A stretch of 45,636 nucleotides of DNA from an uncultured Ruminococcus sp. (GTDB taxonomy: Bacteria; Bacillota; Clostridia; Oscillospirales; Ruminococcaceae). Numbering within the stretch: position 1 is the stretch's first letter; every line of letters starts with the position of its first letter. The notes below the pieces were generated by a model. That model was given only the letters and a program-made list of their open reading frames with translations. It was not told where the DNA came from and did not search any database. The position numbers and the translations under genes were made by a program. Location: NCBI GenBank assembly GCA_937902395.1, contig CALGTV010000058.1, positions 1 through 45,636 of the forward strand, written 5' to 3'. Below, piece after piece: positions 25,480 through 33,321 of the stretch.

Positions 25480-25508
25480 TTGACGAATACAAGCAAATGA
25501 TGTATAAT
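25480..25508 (+). promoter_or_regulatory. Orphan sigma-A promoter
   Basis: TTGACG (25480-25485) and TATAAT (25503-25508), spacer 17, pointing away from nifJ into a stretch without a gene. Confidence 0.8.
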
Positions 25509-25514
25509 ATCAAT

Positions 25515-25633
25515 AGTGATAATATTATTGAATAATTTTATCACTCGTTTTGTTGTCTCCTTTCTTTTGTTCTACACATTTATGTTTTTTCTGTTTTATT
25601 TGAAGTCCGATTATTCGGGCTTCTTTTTTCTTT
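25515..25633 (+). ncRNA. Candidate stand-alone small RNA (about 115-120 nt)
   Basis: Starts just after a strong promoter and ends in an intrinsic terminator (GAAGTCCGA-TTAT-TCGGGCTTC, then TTTTTTC; 25602-25633). The 5' end forms a hairpin (AGTGATAA with TTATCACT, 25515-25545, with extra inner pairing). Between the hairpins lies a single-stranded, pyrimidine-rich tract containing TCTCCTTTC, which is complementary to Shine-Dalgarno sequences. No reading frame in it has a ribosome site. It is read towards the convergent lipoprotein gene. The call is an inference from promoter, fold and terminator. Confidence 0.65.
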
Positions 25634-25639
25634 ATACAC

Positions 25640-25675
25640 AAAAATTCTCCCCTCGTTCAAAAGGGGAGATTTTTG
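25640..25675 (-). terminator. Terminator of the sigma/anti-sigma/lipoprotein operon (possibly bidirectional)
   Basis: AATCTCCCCT and AGGGGAGAAT pair on the minus strand, followed by TTTTTG. On the plus strand the same hairpin is followed by TTTTTGCTTTT, so it can stop transcription both ways. Confidence 0.85.
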
Positions 25676-25678
25676 CTT

Positions 25679-26698
25679 TTATTCGCCTATAAATTCATGC
25701 TGATTGAATCCGAGAGTACTTAGAATAAACTCGAAATCATCGGCATATTTGTCATAAAGAGATGTATCATAAAAATTATTTGCAGCAATATATCCATTTT
25801 TGTAAGCAAAGAATCGCCAATCACCGTTTGCACCGTATTTATTTACGCTGTTTCCATTGATAGTTACAGGAAATACATCATAAGGCTCGCGGACAGAAAA
25901 TGCACTATGCCAGCTTATATCAAGTCCTGTTGTTTCGCCCTCAGGGATAATTCGGAATCCCCAGTCGGTGAATTCACCCTCTGTTGGATAATCAATAGGT
26001 GTTATTGTCCATTTATCAGGCATAAGGATTGTAAAAGACGCACTCACAGCCTCATTATCGCACACAAAGTGCTGTACCTTATATGTATACTCAGCCTTTT
26101 TCGTAACCTTTACACTATAAGCATTGTGAGCCTGTGCAGGATATGATTCCATAATTTCTCCGTTGTAGGTTATAAGTACCTCATCGCCTACATTCAGAGT
26201 ATCAACCACAGAATCATCCTTAAAGCCAACAGATATCAGCTGCATATCCTTTTCATTTAAAAGTATACTTCCGCCTGTTTTCTTGTAGACTATACCCTCA
26301 AGATAATATTCCTCCGTTTCGGAAGCAGCTGCATCTTCCTGATTATCGTTATTTTCAGCCGAATTATCGGGAGTTTGTTCGCTGTTTGTTACATCTTCCG
26401 AAACTGCCTCTGTAACATCAGCGACAGTTTCGGTCGTTGTAATTTCCGAATCGTTTTTTTCTGTGGATACAAGAGCAGTTTCTGTGCTGTCTGTAGATTC
26501 AATTAAATCAGTTATTGCAGTTGTTGTTTCAGTTGCTATAATCTGCTTTTTCTTGCGGAGAGTTGTAGCAGGTTCTGTTTCAAAAACATGGTATGCATCG
26601 TCGGTTTGCTCCAAAACAACATGATTTTCATTTCCACAGGCTGTCATGCATAAAGCCGTTACAGCAATAATTGATATTGCTGAAATAATTTTTTTCAT
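25679..26698 (-). CDS. Lipoprotein with Thr/Glu/Ser-rich stalk
   Basis: A 339-residue protein with a type II signal peptide (AVTALCMTAC, Cys21). A low-complexity stalk rich in Thr, Glu, Ser and Asp runs to about residue 130, followed by a globular region. That region may hold an OB-like fold (GIVYKKTGGSILLNEKD to VGDEVLITYNGEIM) and a C-terminal alpha/beta part with SFTILMPDKWTI, resembling PsbP/Mog1-like lipoprotein domains. It is the last gene of the sigma/anti-sigma operon, 14 bases after the anti-sigma stop, with an AGGTGA site. It probably belongs to the same surface regulon or sensing unit. Function unknown. Confidence 0.8.
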   Translation of the reverse strand: MKKIISAISIIAVTALCMTACGNENHVVLEQTDDAYHVFETEPATTLRKKKQIIATETTTAITDLIESTDSTETALVSTEKNDSEITTTETVADVTEAVSEDVTNSEQTPDNSAENNDNQEDAAASETEEYYLEGIVYKKTGGSILLNEKDMQLISVGFKDDSVVDTLNVGDEVLITYNGEIMESYPAQAHNAYSVKVTKKAEYTYKVQHFVCDNEAVSASFTILMPDKWTITPIDYPTEGEFTDWGFRIIPEGETTGLDISWHSAFSVREPYDVFPVTINGNSVNKYGANGDWRFFAYKNGYIAANNFYDTSLYDKYADDFEFILSTLGFNQHEFIGE

Positions 26699-26712
26699 AG
26701 TATCACCTGATT

Positions 26713-29166
26713 TTATTCAAAATAGAAGCAATCAGTCTCGGTCAGAGTTTCAATATCAGCTGAAATAAAGCAATTCTTAGAAATGGCATATACATAATCT
26801 CCGATGTAAAGAGCACGGCTTCCACCGTAACCATTAATATCCCCAAGGCTAAGCTCGCCCTTAAAGATAAATTCGCCGTTTTCATAAGAGAAGAACATAT
26901 ATTTAGAATCAGCTGTAAAATGATACTCAGGACTATAGGTTTCTACAGTAACAGGCACACCGATAAGATTCTTATTCGGAGCTATAAGAAGTGCTTTTCT
27001 CTCCCATAACGCTCCCGAATAGATGTAACTATCTCCCTCGTGATGAATGGGGTAAAGTCCAACTTCTTTAAGGTTGTAAGGGTCGGAATTATCAAACATA
27101 ACAAGCTTTATGCCGTTTTCTATGCCGTTTTCATCGGCATCCGCACCAAATCCAAGGAGAAGTCCCTCGTCCCATTTCTGCATATATGTGCTGTAGCCTA
27201 AAATCTTGAATTCATCTGTAATAAAGGGATTTGCAGGGTCTGAAAGGTCAATGGCAAATAATGGGTCAGTTTGTTCATATGTTACAACATAACCCATATC
27301 TCCGCTGAAACTTACGGATTTAATAGATTCGTCAACACCGAATCCCTCAACACTTCCCACAATATTCATATTCATGTCGAGAACATATACATTATTGTGG
27401 TTGACACGGCGGCTTTCATAGGGAATATCGAGTGCGTCCTTTATGAAATTTCCGTTGTCAACCCATTTGTTAATAGTTGCAGCAACTCGGAGATAGCCGT
27501 TATATTCGCTGAAAGAGAACTGGTCTTTTATTGTTCCCTCAACCGTACCGCTTGCCATGGGGACGATCTGTCCGCCGCCTATTGCGATACGTGTAATATC
27601 CGTGTTGGAATAATCTGTCGTCATTGTGTAAAGATTATCCGCAGAGGAATATATAATACCGCTGTAGCCTGCAAGTGCTTTTGTATCACAGGCTGTAAAT
27701 TCACCGCTTACTGTAAGATTAATGCTTCCAATTACAGTATAACTCATATATTCGTAATTGTCAAGTTCATCTTCCGGAAGCAGTATACTTTCAGCAGGAA
27801 TATACTCAGAGTTATCAACTCCGCACTTGGGAACGTAACCGTCAATGTCCTTGCTGTCCTCGATTGTGTCAAATTCATCTGTATTATAATTTGTTAAAAG
27901 ATACATATAACCGTCAGGAGCTATACGAACATCATTATAACGTCCGTCCTGAGTGTATGTTCCGATAAGCTGAGGTTCATTTTCTTTTGTATAGAATGAA
28001 ACAAATGAAGTTGTTTCGTTGCCATAGAAGCAGTACTCTCCGTCATAATCCCAGCCGAACTCTGTATATGTGTCGTGATAAGCGTCCACCATTCCTACAA
28101 CTGCAAGCATATCATTATAAATGTACATGTCACTTACAGATATATTTTTCTCCCATTCGTCGCCAAGACCGCAGTCATACTCTATATTAAGAGTATATGC
28201 GTCTGAAATTTCACCGTCATCAACGGCGGCAACACGCATTGCGGCATAATTTCCGCTGTATTTTGTCGCATTTTCATAATCGTAATCATTAAACAGATAG
28301 TAAATTCTCTCGCCGTCAGTTTTTACAATATCAGCTTCAAGGACATTTTCCTCCTGATTGTAGGTATCGGAATAATCGTCCTCCTCTTCCGCTTCTGTGG
28401 TTTTTTCTGTTGTTTCCTCTGTAGCTTCCTCTGTTACTGTTTCAGTTGTTTCTTCTGTTACAGCTTCGGTGGGTTCCTCTGTAACTTGTTCTGTTGGTTC
28501 TTCTGTTACAGGAGATTCTGTGATTTCCTCAGTTACAGCCTCTGTAGGATTTTCAGTAATTTGCTCTGTGAGAGCTTCTGTTGCAGGTTCTTCCTGTATA
28601 ATATACTGCTGTTCAGGTTCTGTTCCGCCGCCCATTCCGCCGCTTACAAAGTTACCTTGTGTTCCCTCGCTGTCAACAGCAGGTACTTCTTCCGGAATGG
28701 CTGATACAGCATTGTCTGCCTCGCCATTTATAACATCTTCGAAATAGATTTCTCCCTTTGTTCCATAGAGATATTTTCCTCGTTCTTCATTTGCCTTTTC
28801 CACAAGAGCGTAAACCTGCTCATAGGATTCGGCGCTGTTCATGTAAGGCCCTTTTGCTTCTTCATCGGGAGCTTCAATGGTAATGTTCTGTGTTTCGGGT
28901 TCTATTCTCTCAGTGGAAACCTCGGGGCAGTTCACACTGCCTTTTTTATCGCGGTTGATAAGTCCTGTTGTACCTACGGTTGCGCCTACAATTACTGCGC
29001 AGGCAGCAGCGGCGGCAGTTATACGTCCTGCTATTGATATGCGGCTTGAACGCTTTTTCGCAGGAGCTTTTTCGTCAAGCATCTTTTTCATATTCTCAGG
29101 GGAAACTTCCTCGGGAACTTCCACATTTTTCAGTAAATCTTTTACTTTATCGTCATTGTAATTCAT
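26713..29166 (-). CDS. Membrane anti-sigma factor with extracellular beta-propeller
   Basis: An 817-residue protein. The short cytosolic N-terminus (1-43, NYNDDKVKDLLKNVEVPEE) and a single membrane helix at about 48-69 fit an anti-sigma factor. A Glu/Thr/Pro-rich linker with repeated TEEPTEAVTEE units (about 189-260) leads to a C-terminal beta-propeller domain. That domain opens with EADIVKTDGERIYYLFN and ends SRALYIGDYVYAISKN, hallmarks I recognise from the Beta_propel family of secreted proteins. It starts 13 bases after the ECF sigma gene (AAAGGAGG site). The propeller probably senses an outside ligand and controls sigma release; this is inference. Confidence 0.82.
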   Translation of the reverse strand: MNYNDDKVKDLLKNVEVPEEVSPENMKKMLDEKAPAKKRSSRISIAGRITAAAAACAVIVGATVGTTGLINRDKKGSVNCPEVSTERIEPETQNITIEAPDEEAKGPYMNSAESYEQVYALVEKANEERGKYLYGTKGEIYFEDVINGEADNAVSAIPEEVPAVDSEGTQGNFVSGGMGGGTEPEQQYIIQEEPATEALTEQITENPTEAVTEEITESPVTEEPTEQVTEEPTEAVTEETTETVTEEATEETTEKTTEAEEEDDYSDTYNQEENVLEADIVKTDGERIYYLFNDYDYENATKYSGNYAAMRVAAVDDGEISDAYTLNIEYDCGLGDEWEKNISVSDMYIYNDMLAVVGMVDAYHDTYTEFGWDYDGEYCFYGNETTSFVSFYTKENEPQLIGTYTQDGRYNDVRIAPDGYMYLLTNYNTDEFDTIEDSKDIDGYVPKCGVDNSEYIPAESILLPEDELDNYEYMSYTVIGSINLTVSGEFTACDTKALAGYSGIIYSSADNLYTMTTDYSNTDITRIAIGGGQIVPMASGTVEGTIKDQFSFSEYNGYLRVAATINKWVDNGNFIKDALDIPYESRRVNHNNVYVLDMNMNIVGSVEGFGVDESIKSVSFSGDMGYVVTYEQTDPLFAIDLSDPANPFITDEFKILGYSTYMQKWDEGLLLGFGADADENGIENGIKLVMFDNSDPYNLKEVGLYPIHHEGDSYIYSGALWERKALLIAPNKNLIGVPVTVETYSPEYHFTADSKYMFFSYENGEFIFKGELSLGDINGYGGSRALYIGDYVYAISKNCFISADIETLTETDCFYFE

Positions 29167-29179
29167 AAAATGACCTCCT

Positions 29180-29686
29180 TTAATTGTCAAGCATCATACG
29201 TAATTTTTTCTTGGTTCTCGCAATAATAGTGCGGACGGTATTCGCTTTTATTCCGCAAGCTTCTGATATTTCTTCGCTGGTATAGCCCTCCAGAACGGAC
29301 ATTGAGAGGATAAGCCTTGATTGCGGGTCAAGGGAATTCATAGCGTGTTTTAGCTCTGTATTCTCGCAGTTGAACTCAACAATAGGTTCAACATCTTCCG
29401 TCAATTCAACTGTATCAACAAAGTAATCTCTTTGCTTTCGTTTAATTTTTATGGAAAGTATACGCATTATCCAAAAACGGAATGATTTTTCGTTTTTCAG
29501 ATTTCCGATTGAGCAGAAAGCGTCGAGAACCGTGTCGCTTACTGCATCGCAGGCATCATGTGAGTTTCGCAGACTGTACAGGGCGATTCTGTACAAATCT
29601 TCATATATAGTAGAGTATAGGCGTGAGAAAGCTGCCGTATCGCCATTTCGGGCAAGCTTCACATCTTCAGTAAAATCATAATTCAT
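29180..29686 (-). CDS. ECF-type RNA polymerase sigma factor
   Basis: A 168-residue sigma-70 family protein. Region 2 is LYRIALYSLRNSHDACDAVSDTVLDAF, with FRFWIMRILSIKIKRKQRD following. Region 4 is SLDPQSRLILSMSVLEGYTSEEISEACGIKANTVRTIIARTKKKL with its helix-turn-helix. It is the first gene of a three-gene operon with the propeller anti-sigma and a lipoprotein and probably directs its own transcription. A TGAAAC on the minus strand at 29787-29782 could be an ECF -35 element, but I see no matching -10 at the usual distance. The ribosome site (AAAGGA) is rather far from the ATG. Confidence 0.93.
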   Translation of the reverse strand: MNYDFTEDVKLARNGDTAAFSRLYSTIYEDLYRIALYSLRNSHDACDAVSDTVLDAFCSIGNLKNEKSFRFWIMRILSIKIKRKQRDYFVDTVELTEDVEPIVEFNCENTELKHAMNSLDPQSRLILSMSVLEGYTSEEISEACGIKANTVRTIIARTKKKLRMMLDN

Positions 29687-29976
29687 TAATTATTTTCACA
29701 TCCTTTATAGTAGTACGACTGTTATCTCATGAGAAGCAATCTTGTCGCTTCATTAATATAGTGGAAAAAACAGGCGCTTTTGTTTCACCTTAGACACAAT
29801 TTTGGGAAAATGTATAATTTCTCTGTGTGTTACCACATTGAAGTTATACAAAATTAATATTAATTATTTTTAGTTATAACTATTAAATTGACACATTTGC
29901 AACAATTGTTGAAAGATTAATAAAAAATGCACAAAATATATCAAATAATGTATAAAGTTTTTATGGTGTTTTAATC

Positions 29977-30005
29977 TTGAAAAAAATGGTTGAAAGTGAT
30001 AAAAT
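29977..30005 (+). promoter_or_regulatory. Probable promoter of the CHAP-domain gene
   Basis: TTGAAA (29977-29982) and TAAAAT (30000-30005), spacer 17. The main start codon is almost 200 bases downstream, leaving a long leader. Confidence 0.6.
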
Positions 30006-30089
30006 TAATATAGATGAAAAAAACAAAAAAAACATCAATCTGAAAATAATTTAGTTGAGTTTGTATAAAATGTTGAGGAGCTGAAAGCG

Positions 30090-30131
30090 ATGTTAATGTA
30101 TTCGTATTATCATTGTGGGGGATATTTTTAA
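30090..30131 (+). CDS. Possible 13-residue leader peptide
   Basis: ATG at 30090 with GAGGAG 9 bases upstream, encoding MLMYSYYHCGGYF and a stop. It lies in the long leader before the CHAP gene. The ribosome site is better than chance, but so short a frame cannot be proved from sequence. Confidence 0.3.
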   Translation: MLMYSYYHCGGYF

Positions 30132-30203
30132 AGCAGTATTCTATGAAATAATACTATGTAATAATTATAACACAAAATAATTGAAATGAAAAGGGGCATT
30201 TTT

Positions 30204-31715
30204 ATGAACAAAATTGTTAAATCTGTAACAAGTTTTATGGTTTCGGCTGTCATGGCTGTAACCTGTGTTGCAACATTGCTGAAACAGCCACAGATTGCTA
30301 ATGTTTCAGCGTATACTTATGGTCAGCAGTTAGTCAATCGCGCGTATCAGAATTGGCTTGGCGGCAGACCTAATGCCGCACATTATTATTTTTATCAGTA
30401 TACACAAATGCAAGGCACGCTGCAGGCTGATTGGTGTGCAATGTATATAAGCTATCTGGCTCATTTGTGCGGTTTTGACTCTTATATTCCAATGATGTCT
30501 TATGTTGATAATCAGAGCGGATATAGCAATTTCAGAACATATTACGAGAGCCGCGGACAGTTTATGTATCCGAATCAAGGATTTCCGGCTGTCGGAGACC
30601 TTGTTATTTTTGAAAATGGCGTTGTAGGAAATGAACCTTGGGGCATGGGAGACCATATTGGCATCGTAGCCTCAGTCGATACCGCTCGCGGTTTTATTGG
30701 TACTATAGAGGGAAACAGCTCCGGTGATAAGGTTTCTGAGCATACTTATCACCATACTGACGGCAAAATAATTGGTTATTGTCAGCCGTTCAAGTATGCT
30801 AATCAGACACAGAATCCCCAGCCTGTTCAGCCCGCACCCTCAGTTCCTGCCGGTCCTTCCTCCCCTTCATATAATACAAATGAAAAAATAAACAAGTGGG
30901 AACTTACAAGCTCTATCGGCGGCTGGCTCAGAGCAGAGCCTTACTATGGCAGACAAATCGGTATAATCTCTACCGGTACTATTCTTAATAGTGATTACAC
31001 AAAGAATCAGGGTGAGTGGATATTTGTAAAATCCGCAGTACTTGAAAATGGTGCTGTATTTGACGGCTACGTGCATCGCAGTGTTGTAAGCCCTGTTTCT
31101 GAATCAAGTGCATCACCTGAACCTGTAACAACAGCTACTAAAGCTACAACAACAACGACTACAACCACAACTACAACAACTGCAACTGTAACAACTACAG
31201 CTTCATCTGCTGAAACAACCGTTGTAACAACTATCATTACTGAGCCTGTCGTTCCTGAACAGCCTGTTGAACCAAATTATGCTCCAACGCACTATATTTC
31301 CAGCAGTATAGGTGCAAATGCGCGTTTATCCGCTGAAATATCAGATGAGAACCTTCTCTATGTTGTTGATACGGACACGCAAATTTATGTATCGCATTTC
31401 GAGGGCGAATTCGCTTACTGCCGCGTGAAAGGCACCGGTCAGTGGGTCCATAACACTACAATCAATAAATTGCCTCCCGACGGCGAATACACCTACGGCG
31501 CAAGGGTTACTCACTATGTAAGCTCTCCTAAGGGTCTGAATCTGCGTTCAAAAGGTGACTACAGCGGTGAGGTGCTCTGTATCCTTGATACAAATCAGGA
31601 AATCTCCGTGTTGACTGCTCCGAATGAACTGGGATTTGTTCTCTGCGAATTTACATTCGGCGACGGTATTGTACATAACGGATATGTACATATCGACCAT
31701 ATTACTGCGTATTGA
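30204..31715 (+). CDS. Secreted CHAP-domain peptidoglycan hydrolase with SH3-type repeats
   Basis: A 503-residue exported protein with a signal peptide (about 1-38, ending near ANVSA). The CHAP amidase/endopeptidase domain is at about 40-200: the catalytic Cys lies in ADWCAMYISYLAH, the His in GDHIGIVASV, and the usual IEGNSS loop follows. Next come a Pro-rich linker, a bacterial SH3-like domain (about 235-300), a Thr-only tract (about 313-330) and two further SH3-like segments (HYISSSIGANARLS and HYVSSPKGLNLRSKGDYSG). It should cut cell-wall peptide stems, in remodelling or competition. I chose the ATG at 30204 (AAAAGGGG site) over an upstream in-frame ATG at 30186. Confidence 0.9.
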   Translation: MNKIVKSVTSFMVSAVMAVTCVATLLKQPQIANVSAYTYGQQLVNRAYQNWLGGRPNAAHYYFYQYTQMQGTLQADWCAMYISYLAHLCGFDSYIPMMSYVDNQSGYSNFRTYYESRGQFMYPNQGFPAVGDLVIFENGVVGNEPWGMGDHIGIVASVDTARGFIGTIEGNSSGDKVSEHTYHHTDGKIIGYCQPFKYANQTQNPQPVQPAPSVPAGPSSPSYNTNEKINKWELTSSIGGWLRAEPYYGRQIGIISTGTILNSDYTKNQGEWIFVKSAVLENGAVFDGYVHRSVVSPVSESSASPEPVTTATKATTTTTTTTTTTTATVTTTASSAETTVVTTIITEPVVPEQPVEPNYAPTHYISSSIGANARLSAEISDENLLYVVDTDTQIYVSHFEGEFAYCRVKGTGQWVHNTTINKLPPDGEYTYGARVTHYVSSPKGLNLRSKGDYSGEVLCILDTNQEISVLTAPNELGFVLCEFTFGDGIVHNGYVHIDHITAY

Positions 31716-31810
31716 TATTGAATTCTGATGAAGCGGAAGCTATATCTCGCCTGTCTGCACTCAGGAAGAGATACAGCCTCTGCGATATACATTAATAATA
31801 TATAGATAAC

Positions 31811-31843
31811 AGCCTGTGAAGTTTATCTTTGCAGGCTTTATTT
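31811..31843 (+). terminator. Probable terminator of the CHAP gene
   Basis: AGCCTG pairs with CAGGCT (with G-U pairs extending the stem), followed by TTATTTG. It lies about 100 bases after the stop; the T-tract is modest. Confidence 0.6.
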
Positions 31844-32015
31844 GTTTACATCACTGCAAAATATTGTGCATATGCAATAGTTTATACGTGAAAATATTGT
31901 AAAATTTCGTCGCGTTATTTTGTGATTTGAAAACGAGAATGAGAGAGAAAAGGAGAAAAAACGAGAGAATCAAAGAGAAAGTAGGGTATAGATTGAAAAA
32001 AATCAAAAAAAACCA

Positions 32016-32044
32016 TTGACTTTTATTGATTCTTCGTGTATAAT
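32016..32044 (+). promoter_or_regulatory. Sigma-A promoter of rplM-rpsI
   Basis: TTGACT (32016-32021) and TATAAT (32039-32044), spacer 17. Confidence 0.9.
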
Positions 32045-32050
32045 ATTTAT

Positions 32051-32110
32051 TGTTGTCGCGGAAATGCGCTGATTTGCGCTTTCTGCTGAAATCCAAAAAT
32101 TCAGGAGGAA
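32051..32110 (+). ncRNA. rplM leader (L13-leader-like hairpin)
   Basis: The transcribed leader folds into GCGGAAA/TGCGC paired with GCGC/TTTCTGC (32058-32086) just ahead of the ribosome site. Its position and compact single-stem form resemble the L13 leader class of low-GC Gram-positives, where L13 regulates its own operon. Assignment from memory of the class; no covariance search was possible. Confidence 0.6.
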
Positions 32111-32115
32111 GAATT

Positions 32116-32541
32116 ATGACTACTATGGCAAAGCCTGCAGAAGTTAGCAGAACATGGTATATCCTTGATGCTGCTGGCCAGCCTCTTGGTAGAGTTGCTG
32201 CTAAGGCTGCTCATATTCTCAGAGGCAAGCACAAGCCCACATACACACCTAACGTTGATTGCGGAGATCACGTTATCGTTATCAACTGCGATAAGGCTAT
32301 CCTTACAGGAAGAAAGCTTGAGCAGAAGAAGTACTACTGGCACACTGGCTGGATTGGCGGTCTCAAGTCCATTTCTTACAAGGACATGATGGCTAATCAG
32401 GCTGACAGAGCTATGACAATCGCTGTAAACGGTATGCTCCCCAACAACACACTCGGCAGAACTCAGATTAAGCGTCTGAAGGCTTACAAGGGTGCAGAGC
32501 ATAAGCACGAGGCTCAGAAGCCCGTTGCTTACACACTTTAA
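32116..32541 (+). CDS. rplM: Ribosomal protein uL13
   Basis: A 141-residue 50S subunit protein. Typical L13 stretches: RTWYILDAAGQPLGRVAAKA, LRGKHKPTYTPNVDCGDHVI, KYYWHTGWIGGLKSI and MLPNNTLGRTQIKRLKAYKG. The ATG at 32116 follows an AGGAGG site; the longer frame from 32050 would cover the leader hairpin. It is followed after 13 bases by rpsI, the usual pair. Confidence 0.98.
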   Translation: MTTMAKPAEVSRTWYILDAAGQPLGRVAAKAAHILRGKHKPTYTPNVDCGDHVIVINCDKAILTGRKLEQKKYYWHTGWIGGLKSISYKDMMANQADRAMTIAVNGMLPNNTLGRTQIKRLKAYKGAEHKHEAQKPVAYTL

Positions 32542-32554
32542 GGAGGTGCTTTAA

Positions 32555-32956
32555 ATGTACGAATCAAAGGTAAAATACTACTACGGAACTGGCAGAAGAA
32601 AGCACTCCGTTGCAAGAGTTAGAATCTACCCCGGTACTGGTAATGTTACAATCAACGGCAGAGGTATTGACGATTACTTCGGTCTTGAGACTCTCAAGCT
32701 TATCGTTCGTCAGCCCCTCGCTCTTACTGATAACCTCGACAAGTTCGACATCGTTTGCACTGTTGCAGGCGGCGGCGTAACAGGTCAGGCTGGTGCTATC
32801 CGTCACGGTCTTTCCAGAGCTCTTCTCGAATTCGATGCTGAGCTTCGTCCTACTCTCAAGAAGGCTGGATTCCTCACTCGTGACCCAAGAATGAAGGAGA
32901 GAAAGAAGTACGGTCTCAAGGCTGCTCGTCGTGCTCCTCAGTTCTCAAAGCGTTAA
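32555..32956 (+). CDS. rpsI: Ribosomal protein uS9
   Basis: A 133-residue 30S subunit protein. Family signatures: YYGTGRRKHSVARVRIYPGT, GGGVTGQAGAIRHGLSRAL and the C-terminal tail KYGLKAARRAPQFSKR, whose last residues reach the P-site tRNA. It has an AAGGAGG site overlapping the rplM stop. A terminator lies at 33049-33085. The 3' end of rpsI is a recognised integration target for some mobile elements, and an integrase remnant lies right behind it. Confidence 0.98.
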   Translation: MYESKVKYYYGTGRRKHSVARVRIYPGTGNVTINGRGIDDYFGLETLKLIVRQPLALTDNLDKFDIVCTVAGGGVTGQAGAIRHGLSRALLEFDAELRPTLKKAGFLTRDPRMKERKKYGLKAARRAPQFSKR

Positions 32957-33048
32957 AAGATTTTTTCACAAACGCCTATATTACGGTATTTTCGAGAATA
33001 TCTTACAAAGTTGTTCAACAGATTGTTCAACTAAATACTGTGAATGTA

Positions 33049-33085
33049 AACCTCTTTGTCGGGAAACTGACAAAGAGGTTTTTTG
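33049..33085 (+). terminator. Terminator of rplM-rpsI
   Basis: AACCTCTTTGTC pairs perfectly with GACAAAGAGGTT around an 8-base loop, followed by TTTTG. It begins about 90 bases after the rpsI stop and ends just before the stop codon of the integrase remnant. Confidence 0.9.
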
Positions 33086-33087
33086 TG

Positions 33088-33321
33088 TTAGCTCAGTTCA
33101 TCGGAAAGTTTATCGTCAATCGTGTCAGCAAGATGTATCTTCTGCTTCTGGAGTACATCAGCATAGACGTTTGCTGTAACTCCTATGTCGCAATGACCAA
33201 GATGTTCCGAGATCACTTTCAGATCTACCCCACTGTTCAACAAAAGCGTAGCATTACAATGTCTCAGCTTATGTAGCGTCATATCCTCAAACTCCGTGCC
33301 TTTAGTCATACGCTTCAATGC
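33088..33321 (-). pseudogene. C-terminal remnant of a tyrosine recombinase/integrase
   Basis: About 75 residues corresponding to the C-terminal catalytic end of a phage or conjugative-element integrase. Visible are the HxLRH box (LHKLRHCNATLLLNSGVDLK), the LGH histidine motif (ISEHLGHCDIGVTANVY) and the nucleophilic Tyr in VYADVL. The N-terminal arm-binding and core-binding parts and the first catalytic Arg are missing: in-frame stops occur at 33322-33324 and 33385-33387, and the sequence between does not look like integrase. It is a decayed copy, lying immediately downstream of rpsI in the opposite orientation. Confidence 0.85.

Larger units (their letters stand above)
25219..25678. other. 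Intergenic region between nifJ and the lipoprotein gene
   Basis: About 460 bases. From left to right: the nifJ leader and promoter, a bulged inverted repeat (CTAATTCGCTG at 25409, CAGCGATTAG at 25428), a plus-strand promoter and candidate small RNA (25480-25633), and the terminator of the lipoprotein gene. No protein gene is evident. Confidence 0.65.
29687..30203. other. Divergent intergenic region between the sigma operon and the CHAP gene
   Basis: About 515 very AT-rich bases. Seen: a perfect palindrome CAACAATTGTTG (29900-29911), a plus-strand promoter (29977-30005) and a 13-codon reading frame with a GAGGAG site (30090-30131). The ECF sigma promoter should lie in the left third but I cannot place it with confidence. 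Confidence 0.5.
31716..32115. other. Intergenic region between the CHAP gene and rplM
   Basis: About 400 bases. It holds the CHAP terminator, a purine-rich plus strand (31928-31985, almost only A and G), the rplM promoter and the rplM leader hairpin. No gene is seen. Confidence 0.6.

Noticed and set aside
28380..28600. Repetitive sequence that could be taken for a CRISPR or satellite
   Set aside because: It is in frame and encodes the Thr/Glu/Pro linker of the anti-sigma factor; units are irregular and have no spacers. No CRISPR array is present in the window.
31131..31203. ACA/ACT triplet repeat as a phase-variation tract
   Set aside because: Slippage by whole triplets would only change the length of the Thr linker in the CHAP protein, not the frame.
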